Below are positions 1 to 8,699 of a DNA stretch of 32,478 nt, in pieces. The notes under the pieces were generated by a model. The model searched no databases and was not told the DNA's origin. It saw nothing but the letters and a program-made list of their open reading frames with translations. Both the position numbers and the translations under genes were made by a program. The first letter of the stretch is position 1. The number at the start of each line of letters is the position of its first letter. The stretch is from Mesobacillus campisalis (GTDB lineage: Bacteria; Bacillota; Bacilli; Bacillales; Cytobacillaceae): NCBI RefSeq assembly GCF_000986785.1, contig NZ_LAYY01000037.1:1-32478 (forward strand). The letters run 5' to 3'.

Positions 1-773
<773 letters not shown>

Positions 774-782
774 ATTCAATAT

Positions 783-858
783 GGAGGATTAGCTCAGCTG
801 GGAGAGCATCTGCCTTACAAGCAGAGGGTCGGCGGTTCGATCCCGTCATCCTCCACCA
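783..858 (+). tRNA. tRNA-Val (TAC)
   Basis: A 76-nt cloverleaf with acceptor GGAGGAT/ATCCTCC, anticodon TAC and encoded CCA. It is the first of 21 tRNAs and starts 9 nt after the 5S gene. Confidence 0.97.
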
Positions 859-864
859 CTACCT

Positions 865-940
<76 letters not shown>

Positions 941-1032
941 TGTTTCTTGCTTCTTGAATGAACATCTGCGGAAACATGCGAAAAAGCCCGTAAGGGATTT
1001 TGAGCAGATTAGTGTTTGAATTTTATATTTCC

Positions 1033-1108
1033 GAGCCATTAGCTCAGTCGGTAGAGCATCTGACTTTTAATCAGAGGGTCGAAGGTTCGAGTCCTTCATG
1101 GCTCACCA
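1033..1108 (+). tRNA. tRNA-Lys (TTT)
   Basis: A 76-nt cloverleaf with acceptor GAGCCAT/ATGGCTC, anticodon TTT and encoded CCA. Confidence 0.97.
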
Positions 1109-1118
1109 TTTTCATATT

Positions 1119-1203
1119 GCGGGTGTGGCGGAATTGGCAGACGCACCAGACTTAGGATCTGGCGCCGCGAGGCGTGGGGGTTCGACTCCCTTCACCCGCA
1201 CCA
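1119..1203 (+). tRNA. tRNA-Leu (TAG)
   Basis: A class II tRNA of 85 nt with a long variable arm, acceptor GCGGGTG/CACCCGC, anticodon TAG and encoded CCA. Confidence 0.97.
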
Positions 1204-1208
1204 TATTT

Positions 1209-1283
1209 GCGGAAGTAGTTCAGTGGTAGAATACAACCTTGCCAAGGTTGGGGTCGCGGGTTCGAATCCCGTCTTCCGCTCCA
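1209..1283 (+). tRNA. tRNA-Gly (GCC)
   Basis: A 75-nt cloverleaf with anticodon GCC in the loop TTGCCAA, acceptor GCGGAAG/CTTCCGC and encoded CCA. Confidence 0.97.
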
Positions 1284-1288
1284 AATAT

Positions 1289-1377
1289 GCCGGGGTGGCG
1301 GAACTGGCAGACGCACAGGACTTAAAATCCTGCGGTAGGTGACTACCGTACCGGTTCGATTCCGGTCCTCGGCACCA
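1289..1377 (+). tRNA. tRNA-Leu (TAA)
   Basis: A class II tRNA of 89 nt with long variable arm CGGTAGGTGACTACCG, anticodon TAA and encoded CCA. Confidence 0.97.
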
Positions 1378-1394
1378 TGTGCTTAATTTAATAT

Positions 1395-1471
<77 letters not shown>

Positions 1472-1478
1472 TATTTAT

Positions 1479-1555
1479 CGGGAAGTAGCTCAGCTTGGTA
1501 GAGCACTTGGTTTGGGACCAAGGGGTCGCAGGTTCGAATCCTGTCTTCCCGACCA
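1479..1555 (+). tRNA. tRNA-Pro (TGG)
   Basis: A 77-nt cloverleaf with acceptor CGGGAAG/CTTCCCG, anticodon TGG and encoded CCA. Confidence 0.97.
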
Positions 1556-1561
1556 TTATTA

Positions 1562-1637
1562 GGGGCCTTAGCTCAGCTGGGAGAGCGCCTGCTTTGCACG
1601 CAGGAGGTCAGCGGTTCGATCCCGCTAGGCTCCACCA
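1562..1637 (+). tRNA. tRNA-Ala (TGC)
   Basis: A 76-nt cloverleaf with anticodon TGC in the loop TTTGCAC, the GGGGC acceptor start (with the G-T wobble typical of alanine tRNA) and encoded CCA. Confidence 0.97.
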
Positions 1638-1662
1638 TATATTTATTATGACAGAACAATTT

Positions 1663-1739
1663 GGCGGTGTAGCTCAGCTGGCTAGAGCGTACGGTTCATA
1701 CCCGTAAGGTCGGGGGTTCGATCCCCTCCGCCGCTACCA
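1663..1739 (+). tRNA. tRNA-Met (CAT), elongator
   Basis: A 77-nt cloverleaf with anticodon CAT and a G1-T72 wobble closing the acceptor GGCGGTG/CGCCGCT. CCA is encoded. It is called elongator Met, not Ile2, because its body resembles the B. subtilis elongator and because it holds the Met slot in the trnB order. The choice between the two CAT genes (this and the next) is an inference. Confidence 0.85.
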
Positions 1740-1756
1740 TTTATCTTATATCGTTG

Positions 1757-1833
1757 GGACCTTTAGCTCAGCTGGTTAGAGCAGACGGCTCATAACCGTC
1801 CGGTCGTAGGTTCGAGTCCTACAAGGTCCACCA
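1757..1833 (+). tRNA. tRNA-Ile2 (CAT, lysidine-modified)
   Basis: A 77-nt cloverleaf with acceptor GGACCTT/AAGGTCC and anticodon loop CTCATAA. I assign it to the minor isoleucine tRNA whose C34 is converted to lysidine by TilS, which then reads AUA. The grounds are resemblance to known Ile2 tRNAs and its slot after Met in the conserved order. Automatic tools may label it Met. Confidence 0.8.
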
Positions 1834-1846
1834 TACCATTTAATCT

Positions 1847-1939
1847 GGAGGAATACCCAAGTCCGGCTGAAGGGATCGGTCTTGAAAACCGACAGGCGGG
1901 TCAAACCGCGCAGGGGTTCGAATCCCCTTTCCTCCTCCA
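1847..1939 (+). tRNA. tRNA-Ser (TGA)
   Basis: A class II tRNA of 93 nt with a long variable arm, acceptor GGAGGAA/TTCCTCC, anticodon TGA and encoded CCA. Confidence 0.96.
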
Positions 1940-1963
1940 TTATTATTATCTTAATATTATTGT

Positions 1964-2037
<74 letters not shown>

Positions 2038-2040
2038 TCT

Positions 2041-2116
2041 GGTCCCGTGGTGTAGCGGTTAACATGCCTGCCTGTCACGCAGGAGATCGCGGGTTCGATT
2101 CCCGTCGGGACCGCCA
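2041..2116 (+). tRNA. tRNA-Asp (GTC)
   Basis: A 76-nt cloverleaf with acceptor GGTCCCG/CGGGACC, anticodon GTC and encoded CCA. It starts only 3 nt after the fMet discriminator base. Confidence 0.97.
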
Positions 2117-2134
2117 TTTTCATTTATAACAAAC

Positions 2135-2210
2135 GGCTCAGTAGCTCAGTCGGTAGAGCAAAGGACTGAAAATCCTTGTGTCGGCGGTTCGATTCCGTCC
2201 TGAGCCACCA
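2135..2210 (+). tRNA. tRNA-Phe (GAA)
   Basis: A 76-nt cloverleaf with acceptor GGCTCAG/CTGAGCC, anticodon GAA and encoded CCA. Confidence 0.97.
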
Positions 2211-2247
2211 TTTTCTCAAGCCTAGGCGCTAAGAAAAAAGGAAATAT

Positions 2248-2324
2248 GGCGGCTGTGGCGAAGTGGTTAACGCATCGGATTGTGGCTCCGACACTCGTGG
2301 GTTCGATTCCCATCAGTCGCCCCA
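2248..2324 (+). tRNA. tRNA-His (GTG)
   Basis: A cloverleaf with anticodon GTG. The gene start includes the extra 5' G (G-1 at 2248), which pairs with discriminator C73 and is the identity element for histidyl-tRNA synthetase. CCA is encoded. Confidence 0.96.
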
Positions 2325-2340
2325 TTGATTATTTATTCGT

Positions 2341-2414
2341 GCGGGTGTAGTTTAGTGGTAAAACCTCAGCCTTCCAAGCTGATGATGAGGGTTCGATTCC
2401 CTTCACCCGCTCCA
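2341..2414 (+). tRNA. tRNA-Gly (TCC)
   Basis: A 74-nt cloverleaf with acceptor GCGGGTG/CACCCGC, anticodon TCC in the loop CTTCCAA and encoded CCA. Confidence 0.97.
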
Positions 2415-2443
2415 ATTTCGAAAAGCTAGATGCTAGACAATAT

Positions 2444-2520
<77 letters not shown>

Positions 2521-2521
2521 T

Positions 2522-2596
2522 TCCGCAGTAGCTCAGTGGTAGAGCATTCGGCTGTTAACCGAACGGTCGTAGGTTCGAATCCTACCTGCGGAGCCA
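2522..2596 (+). tRNA. tRNA-Asn (GTT)
   Basis: A 75-nt cloverleaf with acceptor TCCGCAG/CTGCGGA, anticodon GTT and encoded CCA. It begins one nucleotide after the tRNA-Ile CCA. Confidence 0.97.
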
Positions 2597-2601
2597 TATA
2601 T

Positions 2602-2692
2602 GGGGAAGTACTCAAGTGGCTGAAGAGGCGCCCCTGCTAAGGGTGTAGGTCGGGCAACCGGCGCGAGGGTTCAAATCCCTCCTTCTCCGCCA
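2602..2692 (+). tRNA. tRNA-Ser (GCT)
   Basis: A class II tRNA of 91 nt with a long variable arm, anticodon GCT and encoded CCA. The acceptor GGGGAAG/CTTCTCC has one G-T wobble. Confidence 0.96.
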
Positions 2693-2695
2693 TTA

Positions 2696-2767
2696 GGCCC
2701 CTTGGTCAAGCGGTTAAGACACCGCCCTTTCACGGCGGTAACACGGGTTCGAATCCCGTAGGGGTCA
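2696..2767 (+). tRNA. tRNA-Glu (TTC), CCA not encoded
   Basis: A 72-nt cloverleaf with acceptor GGCCCCT/AGGGGTC and anticodon TTC. After discriminator A2767 the sequence runs T then A's straight into the transcription terminator, so CCA must be added after transcription. It is the last gene of the rRNA-tRNA operon. Confidence 0.95.
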
Positions 2768-2768
2768 T

Positions 2769-2809
2769 AAAAAAAGGCTGCAGACATGATGTCTGCAGCC
2801 TTTTTTTTG
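2769..2809 (+). terminator. Terminator of the rRNA-tRNA operon
   Basis: A perfect 10-bp stem, GGCTGCAGAC (2776-2785) with GTCTGCAGCC (2791-2800), loop ATGAT, followed by eight T's. The flanking A run extends the stem. It sits directly against tRNA-Glu. Confidence 0.95.
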
Positions 2810-3161
2810 CGTTCAGAATCTAATATTGTTTTTATGTTTACATCTTGTCCAAATGGGGTATCAGTCTGTAATTACTTTCTGCATATAAACCAGGAGACGT
2901 ATTCAAGGCGTTTTCCGAAAAGGGGCAAGTCAGGGGCCGCGCGTTTTAGGTACCCTGGAAAAACTCCTACTTGTAAATAAATTGTTCAAAATTTTTTCCG
3001 CTTTGTCGAATTTTATAAATGCCTTTAATAAGCCAATGAAAGCGCTGCATGGAGAAAATTGTCTGATGATGTCGAAAGATTTAAAATTATTTTGCAAGGG
3101 TTTTATGGTACAAAAGAGAATAGTAGTTCAGAAAGCTGATTGTGAAGGAAGGTGAAGTTGG
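2810..3161 (+). other. Gene-free region upstream of glgB
   Basis: About 350 bp without a convincing gene. The only notable site is an ATG-less leader ending in the glgB ribosome binding site (AAGGAAGGTGA near 3145-3155). I find AT-rich -10-like strings (for example TATAAA at 3014) but no -35/-10 pair good enough to call. The glg operon of B. subtilis is transcribed by sporulation sigma-E, whose promoters are harder to see by eye. Confidence 0.6.
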
Positions 3162-5120
3162 ATGGTATCACATCCTACAGATTATCAGCTGCACTTATTC
3201 CATGAAGGCTCATTGTACAGGAGCTATGAGCTGTTTGGTGCACACGTCATAAAAAGCGGAGAAGGATCATATACTCGATTTTGTGTCTGGGCACCAGCTG
3301 CGAAAAAGGTGAGGCTTGCTGGTGATTTTAATGGCTGGAATGGGGAAGGTTTTGAGTTTCAGCGGATAAATCCAGAAGGTGTATGGATGCTTCTGATTGA
3401 AAAGGACCTGACTGGCTCCTTGTATAAGTATGAAATTATCGGCTCTGATGGCGTTGCAAAATTAAAGGCTGATCCTTATGCGGTTTACTCAGAGGTAAGG
3501 CCAAATACTGCTTCAATTGTTTATTCCCTCGATGGTTACCAATGGAACGACCAGAATTGGCTCCGAAAAAGGGAAAAAACACAGGCTCTTGACGAACCGA
3601 TGGCGATTTATGAAGTCCATCTGGGTTCATGGAAATTAGCCTCCGATGGATCTCTGCTCAACTACCGGAAACTAGCTGACGAATTGATCCCCTATATCCT
3701 ATCCCACGGTTACACCCATATCGAAGTGCTGCCTCTAACTGAGCATCCGCTCGACATTTCTTGGGGATATCAGGCAACAGGTTACTATTCGGCAACAAGC
3801 CGTTTTGGGAACCCTCATGACTTTATGTATTTTGTGGACCAATGCCATCAAAATGGAATTGGGGTTATTCTCGATTGGGTGCCCGGGCATTTTTGCAAAG
3901 ATGAGCATGGTCTGTATTGCTTTGATGGAAGCTATGCCTTTGATTACATAAATCCCAAGGACCGGGAAAACCTTGTTTGGGGAACTGCCAATTTTGATCT
4001 TGGCAAAACGGAAGTCCAAAGCTTCCTTATTTCGTGTGCGTTATTCTGGCTTGATAAATATCATATAGATGGTTTTCGGGTCGATGCCGTTGCGAACATC
4101 ATCTATTGGCCCAATTCAGACCGGGAGCTTAATCCGTATGGAATTGAATTTCTGAAGAAGCTGAATGGAGCCGTCGCAAACCATTATCCGGGCACATTGA
4201 TGATAGCTGAAGATTCCACCGATTTGCCAAACGTAACAAGGCCGCCTGAGGATGGAGGGCTTGGATTCACGTATAAATGGAATATGGGCTGGATGAACGA
4301 CATGCTGAAGTACATGGAAACCATTCCGGAGGAGAGGAAGCATCATCACAATAAAGTGACTTTTTCTTTGCTTTATGCTTTCTCCGAAGCGTTTGTACTT
4401 CCGTTCTCCCATGATGAAGTTGTACATGGAAAGAAGTCACTATTGGATAAGATGCCCGGAGATTACTGGCGGAAATTTGCCCAGCTGCGATTATTGCTGG
4501 GATATATGACAGCCCATCCTGGAAAAAAACTCACCTTTATGGGTACGGAACTGGGCCAGTTTTCCGAATGGAAAGATAAAGAGCAACTCGATTGGCACCT
4601 GCTGGATTATGAGATGCATAACAAAATTAATGTGTTTGTCAAAGAATTGCTTAAAATCTACAAGCGATCAAAACCGCTCCATGAAGTGGATTTGGACTAT
4701 GGCGGATTTGAATGGATTGACGCCGACAACGCTGAACAGTCGATATTTTCGTTCATCCGGAAGGGACGAAAGGACGGGGACTTCCTTATCATTGTTTGCA
4801 ATTTTACACCGGAAACCTATTCAGGGTACCGGATTGGAGTACCTCACGATGCAACGTACAGGGAAATTTTAAACAGTGACGCCCAAGTATTCGGCGGATC
4901 AGGAGTTACCAATAAAAAAATGATCAAGGCACAGGAAACCAATTTTCATGGCAGGCCGTATTCCATTGAAATGAATATATCTCCATTTGGGATTTCCATT
5001 TTGCGCCCAGTCAAAAAAAGAAAGGGGAAAGTAATCGATGCAAAAGAAAAAGCTCGTGGCGATGCTTCTGGCCGGAGGGCAGGGAAGCCGCTTAAGCACA
5101 CTGACAAAAAACCTCGCTAA
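3162..5120 (+). CDS. glgB: 1,4-alpha-glucan branching enzyme GlgB
   Basis: Makes alpha-1,6 branches in glycogen by cutting an alpha-1,4 glucan and re-attaching the piece. It has 652 residues. The N-terminal CBM48-type module (about 30-120, with [18 protein letters not shown]) is followed by a GH13 barrel. The expected catalytic residues are present: nucleophile Asp308 in GFRVDAVAN, acid/base Glu350 in IAEDS and Asp418 in [10 protein letters not shown]. The start ATG has an AAGGAAGGTGA site upstream. The C-terminus is a very basic tail of about 40 residues (rich in K/R), and its last 83 bp overlap the start of glgC in another frame. It is the first gene of the glgBCDAP operon. Confidence 0.97.
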   Translation: MVSHPTDYQLHLFHEGSLYRSYELFGAHVIKSGEGSYTRFCVWAPAAKKVRLAGDFNGWNGEGFEFQRINPEGVWMLLIEKDLTGSLYKYEIIGSDGVAKLKADPYAVYSEVRPNTASIVYSLDGYQWNDQNWLRKREKTQALDEPMAIYEVHLGSWKLASDGSLLNYRKLADELIPYILSHGYTHIEVLPLTEHPLDISWGYQATGYYSATSRFGNPHDFMYFVDQCHQNGIGVILDWVPGHFCKDEHGLYCFDGSYAFDYINPKDRENLVWGTANFDLGKTEVQSFLISCALFWLDKYHIDGFRVDAVANIIYWPNSDRELNPYGIEFLKKLNGAVANHYPGTLMIAEDSTDLPNVTRPPEDGGLGFTYKWNMGWMNDMLKYMETIPEERKHHHNKVTFSLLYAFSEAFVLPFSHDEVVHGKKSLLDKMPGDYWRKFAQLRLLLGYMTAHPGKKLTFMGTELGQFSEWKDKEQLDWHLLDYEMHNKINVFVKELLKIYKRSKPLHEVDLDYGGFEWIDADNAEQSIFSFIRKGRKDGDFLIIVCNFTPETYSGYRIGVPHDATYREILNSDAQVFGGSGVTNKKMIKAQETNFHGRPYSIEMNISPFGISILRPVKKRKGKVIDAKEKARGDASGRRAGKPLKHTDKKPR

Positions 5121-6183
5121 ACCAGCTGTTCCTTTTGGAGGAAAATACAGAATCATCGATTTTCCACTAAGCAACTGTACGAATTCAGGGATCTATACGG
5201 TCGGCGTGCTGACGCAATACCAGCCGCTTATCCTGAATTCATATATCGGGATTGGCAGTGCCTGGGACCTTGACCGCAAGGGGGATGGCGTAACGGTGCT
5301 ACCACCTTATGCGGAATCCAAAGAAGTAAAATGGTATACAGGAACAGCCAGTGCGATTTACCAGAATCTGAACTACATTCACCAGTATAATCCGGAGCAT
5401 GTCCTGATATTGTCGGGTGACCATATTTATAAAATGAACTATGAATTAATGCTTGAACACCATATTGAAAAAGGCGCAGATATGACCATTTCTGTCATTG
5501 AAGTTCCGTGGCATGAAGCCAACCGCTTTGGAATACTGAACACAGATGAAGATTTGAGGGTTATCGAATTCGATGAAAAGCCTGCGGAGCCAAAGAGCAA
5601 TCTTGCTTCGATGGGAATCTACATTTTTAAATGGAAAGTACTTGAGGAATTTTTGCTTAAGGACAATGAAAATTCTGCTTCCAGCCATGATTTTGGGAAA
5701 GACATCCTGCCTCTGATGCTAAAGGAAGACAAGAAGTTATTCGCTTATCCATTTAAAGGCTATTGGAAGGACGTTGGAACTGTACAGAGCCTGTGGGAGG
5801 CCAATATGGACCTGCTTGATGAGCATTGTGAACTGGACTTATTTGACCAAAGCTGGAGAATCTATTCAGTCAACCCCAACCAGCCGCCTCAATACATTTG
5901 CAAGGATGCCGTCCTGACTGAATCGCTAGTCAATGAAGGATGCACAATTGAAGGGTCCGTAACAAGAACGGTCGTGTTCCAGGGAGGAATGGTGAAAAAG
6001 GGAGCCGTTGTAAAAGAGGCGGTCATCATGCCGGATGCCGTAATCGGGCAAAACTGCTTCATTGAGAAAGCCATTATCTCACCAGGTATTCATATTCCGG
6101 ACGGGTCGGTCATCCGTCCTAAGGAGGACGGCGAAATTCTGCTTGTTTCCGAGGAAACATTAGATGAAATGATCGCCAACTAA
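5038..6183 (+). CDS. glgC: Glucose-1-phosphate adenylyltransferase, catalytic subunit GlgC
   Basis: Makes ADP-glucose from glucose-1-phosphate and ATP, the first committed step of glycogen synthesis. It has 381 residues, close to the 380 of the Bacillus family. The nucleotidyltransferase signature [19 protein letters not shown] lies at about 11-29, followed by [25 protein letters not shown] and [10 protein letters not shown] (metal-binding Asp) follow. The C-terminal third is a left-handed beta-helix of hexapeptide repeats. The start is supported by AAAGGGGAAAG about 7 nt upstream. It lies inside the glgB 3' end (83-bp overlap), so its ribosome binding site is within glgB coding sequence. In Bacillus, GlgC acts with GlgD. 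Confidence 0.97.
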   Translation: MQKKKLVAMLLAGGQGSRLSTLTKNLAKPAVPFGGKYRIIDFPLSNCTNSGIYTVGVLTQYQPLILNSYIGIGSAWDLDRKGDGVTVLPPYAESKEVKWYTGTASAIYQNLNYIHQYNPEHVLILSGDHIYKMNYELMLEHHIEKGADMTISVIEVPWHEANRFGILNTDEDLRVIEFDEKPAEPKSNLASMGIYIFKWKVLEEFLLKDNENSASSHDFGKDILPLMLKEDKKLFAYPFKGYWKDVGTVQSLWEANMDLLDEHCELDLFDQSWRIYSVNPNQPPQYICKDAVLTESLVNEGCTIEGSVTRTVVFQGGMVKKGAVVKEAVIMPDAVIGQNCFIEKAIISPGIHIPDGSVIRPKEDGEILLVSEETLDEMIAN

Positions 6184-6207
6184 CGCTACTCATCAGGAGG
6201 GATAAAG

Positions 6208-7236
6208 TTGAATAAACGTTTGCTGGGTGTAATAGATGCAACCACATATAGTGAAGATTTAATAGAGTTAACAAGCCACCGCTCAGTCGCTGCCATTCCG
6301 TTTGGAGGCAGATACCGTCTGATTGACTTCGTTTTGTCCAATATGGTCAATTCAGGAATCCAAAGCGTGGCGATTTTTCCGAAATACCAGTACCGTTCCT
6401 TGATGGACCATCTTGGTTCGGGGAAAAACTGGGATCTCAACAGGAAACGGGATGGGTTGTTTTTCTTCCCGTCGCCAATCCTTGACAAACCGGTCTCTGG
6501 CATTGGCTCCCTTGAACATTTTGCCGCCAATATCGACTTCTTCACCAGAAGTACGCAGGAGTATGCTGTCATTGCCAATTCATACACGGTCTTCAATATG
6601 GATTTCTCGCCGCTCCTCGAGTGGCATATCCAGTCAGAGTGTGATATTACCGAAGTCCGCAAGAACGGTGCTTCACTGGGAATTTACCTATTAAAGACTT
6701 CTTTGCTCATGGAATTGATTGAAGGCCGCCAGGATACAGGCTATTTGAGCATGAAGGACGTTGCTACAGACATCAATAGTCCATATAGGCTTTGCTACTA
6801 TAATTACGAGGACTATGCTGTGATGGTGAACTCTGTACAGAATTATTATTCAGCCAGCATGGACTTGCTGAATCCGGATATTTGGAGTAAGTTGTTTTTG
6901 AAAGAGCGTCCTATCCTTACTAAAGTAAAGGATGAACCTCCAACGAGGTATTCAAAGGATTCCATTGTTAAAAACGCCATGATTGCCAATGGAGCTGATA
7001 TCCAGGGGACGGTCGAAAACTGCATTATTGCCCGCGGAGTAAAAATAGCGAAAGGGGCAATTGTGAGGAACAGTATCGTTATGCAAAAATCCCAAATCGG
7101 GGAAAACTGTGTCCTTGACCATGTGATCCTTGACAAGGATGTCAAAGTTAGCAATGGCTGCACGATTACAGGAACGGATAAGGCGCCTAACATCCTTCGC
7201 AAAGGATCCAAGCAGGGAGCGTGGATGAAATCTTGA
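6208..7236 (+). CDS. glgD: Glycogen biosynthesis protein GlgD (regulatory ADP-glucose pyrophosphorylase subunit)
   Basis: A GlgC paralogue of 342 residues that partners GlgC and, in Bacilli, raises its activity. The fold is recognisable from FGGRYRLIDFVLSNMVNSGIQ near the N-terminus and hexapeptide repeats at the C-terminus. The G-G-x-G-x-R-L nucleotide-binding loop of GlgC is missing: the protein starts MNKRLLGVIDAT and goes directly to the later motif. It is therefore probably not catalytic. The start codon is TTG at 6208, behind a perfect AGGAGG (6196-6201). It lies 24 nt after glgC, and its stop overlaps the glgA start. Confidence 0.94.
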   Translation: MNKRLLGVIDATTYSEDLIELTSHRSVAAIPFGGRYRLIDFVLSNMVNSGIQSVAIFPKYQYRSLMDHLGSGKNWDLNRKRDGLFFFPSPILDKPVSGIGSLEHFAANIDFFTRSTQEYAVIANSYTVFNMDFSPLLEWHIQSECDITEVRKNGASLGIYLLKTSLLMELIEGRQDTGYLSMKDVATDINSPYRLCYYNYEDYAVMVNSVQNYYSASMDLLNPDIWSKLFLKERPILTKVKDEPPTRYSKDSIVKNAMIANGADIQGTVENCIIARGVKIAKGAIVRNSIVMQKSQIGENCVLDHVILDKDVKVSNGCTITGTDKAPNILRKGSKQGAWMKS

Positions 7237-8699
7237 AAGTATTATTTGCTGTATCGGAATGTGTCCCATTTATCAAATCAGGCGGACTTGCAGATGTAGC
7301 AGGTTCGCTTCCAAAGGAATTAAAGAAGCTTGGGACGGATGTCAGGGTGATCATGCCGAAATACCAATCCATCCCTGATGAATATAAAAACCAAATGCTT
7401 AAGATTACCGATTTTACGGTACAAGTTGGTTGGCGCAGTCAATATTGCGGGATTGAAAAGCTTGTATACGAGGGTGTTACATACTATTTTGTAGACAATG
7501 AATATTATTTCAAACGCAGTCAGATGTACGGTGATTTTGATGAGGGAGAGAAATTCTCCTATTTCAACCGTGCTGTCCTTGACGCAATCAAAGAACTTGA
7601 ATTTTATCCAGATGTGATTCACTGCCACGACTGGCATACCGGCATGATTCCTTTCCTGCTAAAAGAGCAGTATCAAAGCCAGGAAAACTACGAATCCATC
7701 CGGACCGTTTTTACCATTCATAATCTGCAGTTCCAGGGGATTTTCCCGAGGGAAATCCTTGGCGACCTTCTGGGCCTGGATCAGAAATACTTTAACCCGG
7801 ACCAGCTCGAATTCCATGGGAATGTTTCGTTCATGAAGGCTGCCCTTATCTCGGCGGACAAAATCACTACCGTTTCCCCGACCTATATGGAAGAAATCAA
7901 GACGGCCTATTTTGGGGAGAACCTTGATGGTGTCCTTCGTGCCCGCAGCCATGACCTGTCCGGTGTATTGAACGGGATTGACAATGAACTTTATAATCCG
8001 GAAAATGACGCTGCGCTGGCTGCTTCTTATGGACCTCATGACCATAATGCCCGCATGATCAACAAGCTTGAAATCCAGAGGCAGTTCGGTCTGCCTCAGG
8101 ATAAGGACGTTCCGCTGATTGCGATGGTAACAAGGCTTACAAAGCAAAAAGGGCTGGAATTGGTCAGGGGAGTTTTCCCGGAAATCATGTCTACTGGAGC
8201 ACAGCTGATTGTCCTGGGGACAGGGGAACGCGAGTTTGAGTACTACTTCAGCCATATGGCAGCGACGTATTATGAACAATGCAGGGTTTTTATCGGCTTC
8301 AATGAAGACTTGGCCCACAGGATTTACGCAGGGGCCGACCTGTTCCTGATGCCTTCGAAATTCGAGCCATGCGGGCTGAGCCAGCTGATTGCCCTTCGGT
8401 ATGGAGCGGTTCCGATTGTGCGGGAAACGGGAGGGCTCAATGATACCGTAAAATCGTACAATGGCCTGGACAGTGATGGAAATGGTTTTACATTCACCAA
8501 TTTCAACGCCCATGACATGCTTCACACCATAGAAAGAGCGCTGGGCTTTTACAAGGACAAACAGGAGTGGAACAGCCTTGTAGCAAGAGTCATGCAGATG
8601 GATTTCAGCTGGGCCCGGTCTGCACAGATCTATTACGACCTGTATGACAATCTTTGTCCGAGGAGTGAAGTCCATGTTTTCGAATGCAACGGAGTTTAA
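7233..8699 (+). CDS. glgA: Glycogen synthase GlgA (ADP-glucose starch synthase, GT5)
   Basis: Transfers glucose from ADP-glucose onto the growing alpha-1,4 glucan. It has 488 residues with the GT5 signatures: N-terminal KVLFAVSECVPFIKSGGLADV (the KSGGL Lys binds ADP-glucose), HCHDWHTG, VFTIHNLQFQG and C-terminal MPSKFEPCGLSQLIALRYG. I start it at TTG 7233, giving MKVLFAVSE as in known GlgA proteins. This TTG overlaps the glgD stop as TTGA, which suggests translational coupling. An upstream in-frame GTG at 7221 would add four residues but sits only 1 nt from the AGGGAG site. The 3' end overlaps glgP by 26 bp. Confidence 0.95.
   Translation: MKVLFAVSECVPFIKSGGLADVAGSLPKELKKLGTDVRVIMPKYQSIPDEYKNQMLKITDFTVQVGWRSQYCGIEKLVYEGVTYYFVDNEYYFKRSQMYGDFDEGEKFSYFNRAVLDAIKELEFYPDVIHCHDWHTGMIPFLLKEQYQSQENYESIRTVFTIHNLQFQGIFPREILGDLLGLDQKYFNPDQLEFHGNVSFMKAALISADKITTVSPTYMEEIKTAYFGENLDGVLRARSHDLSGVLNGIDNELYNPENDAALAASYGPHDHNARMINKLEIQRQFGLPQDKDVPLIAMVTRLTKQKGLELVRGVFPEIMSTGAQLIVLGTGEREFEYYFSHMAATYYEQCRVFIGFNEDLAHRIYAGADLFLMPSKFEPCGLSQLIALRYGAVPIVRETGGLNDTVKSYNGLDSDGNGFTFTNFNAHDMLHTIERALGFYKDKQEWNSLVARVMQMDFSWARSAQIYYDLYDNLCPRSEVHVFECNGV

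Noticed and set aside
1000-1029. TTGAGC and TATATT with 18 bp between, before tRNA-Lys, as an internal promoter
   Set aside because: The start site would fall inside the tRNA-Lys gene, so it could not make a functional precursor.
2786-2980. A 64-codon open frame after the tRNA terminator
   Set aside because: It starts in the terminator loop, has no ribosome binding site and no recognisable sequence.
3036-3051. cre-like sequence (ATGAAAGCGCTGCAT) upstream of glgB, suggesting carbon catabolite control
   Set aside because: Only the left half fits the consensus; the right half has several mismatches in conserved positions.
7221-7232. GTG 7221 as the glgA start
   Set aside because: It is one base from the AGGGAG site and adds residues not found in other GlgA proteins; TTG 7233 overlapping the glgD stop is a better choice.
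7659-8675. A long open frame (338 codons) on the minus strand opposite glgA
   Set aside because: It is fully antisense to a well-supported gene, resembles no family, and has the composition expected of a codon-usage shadow.
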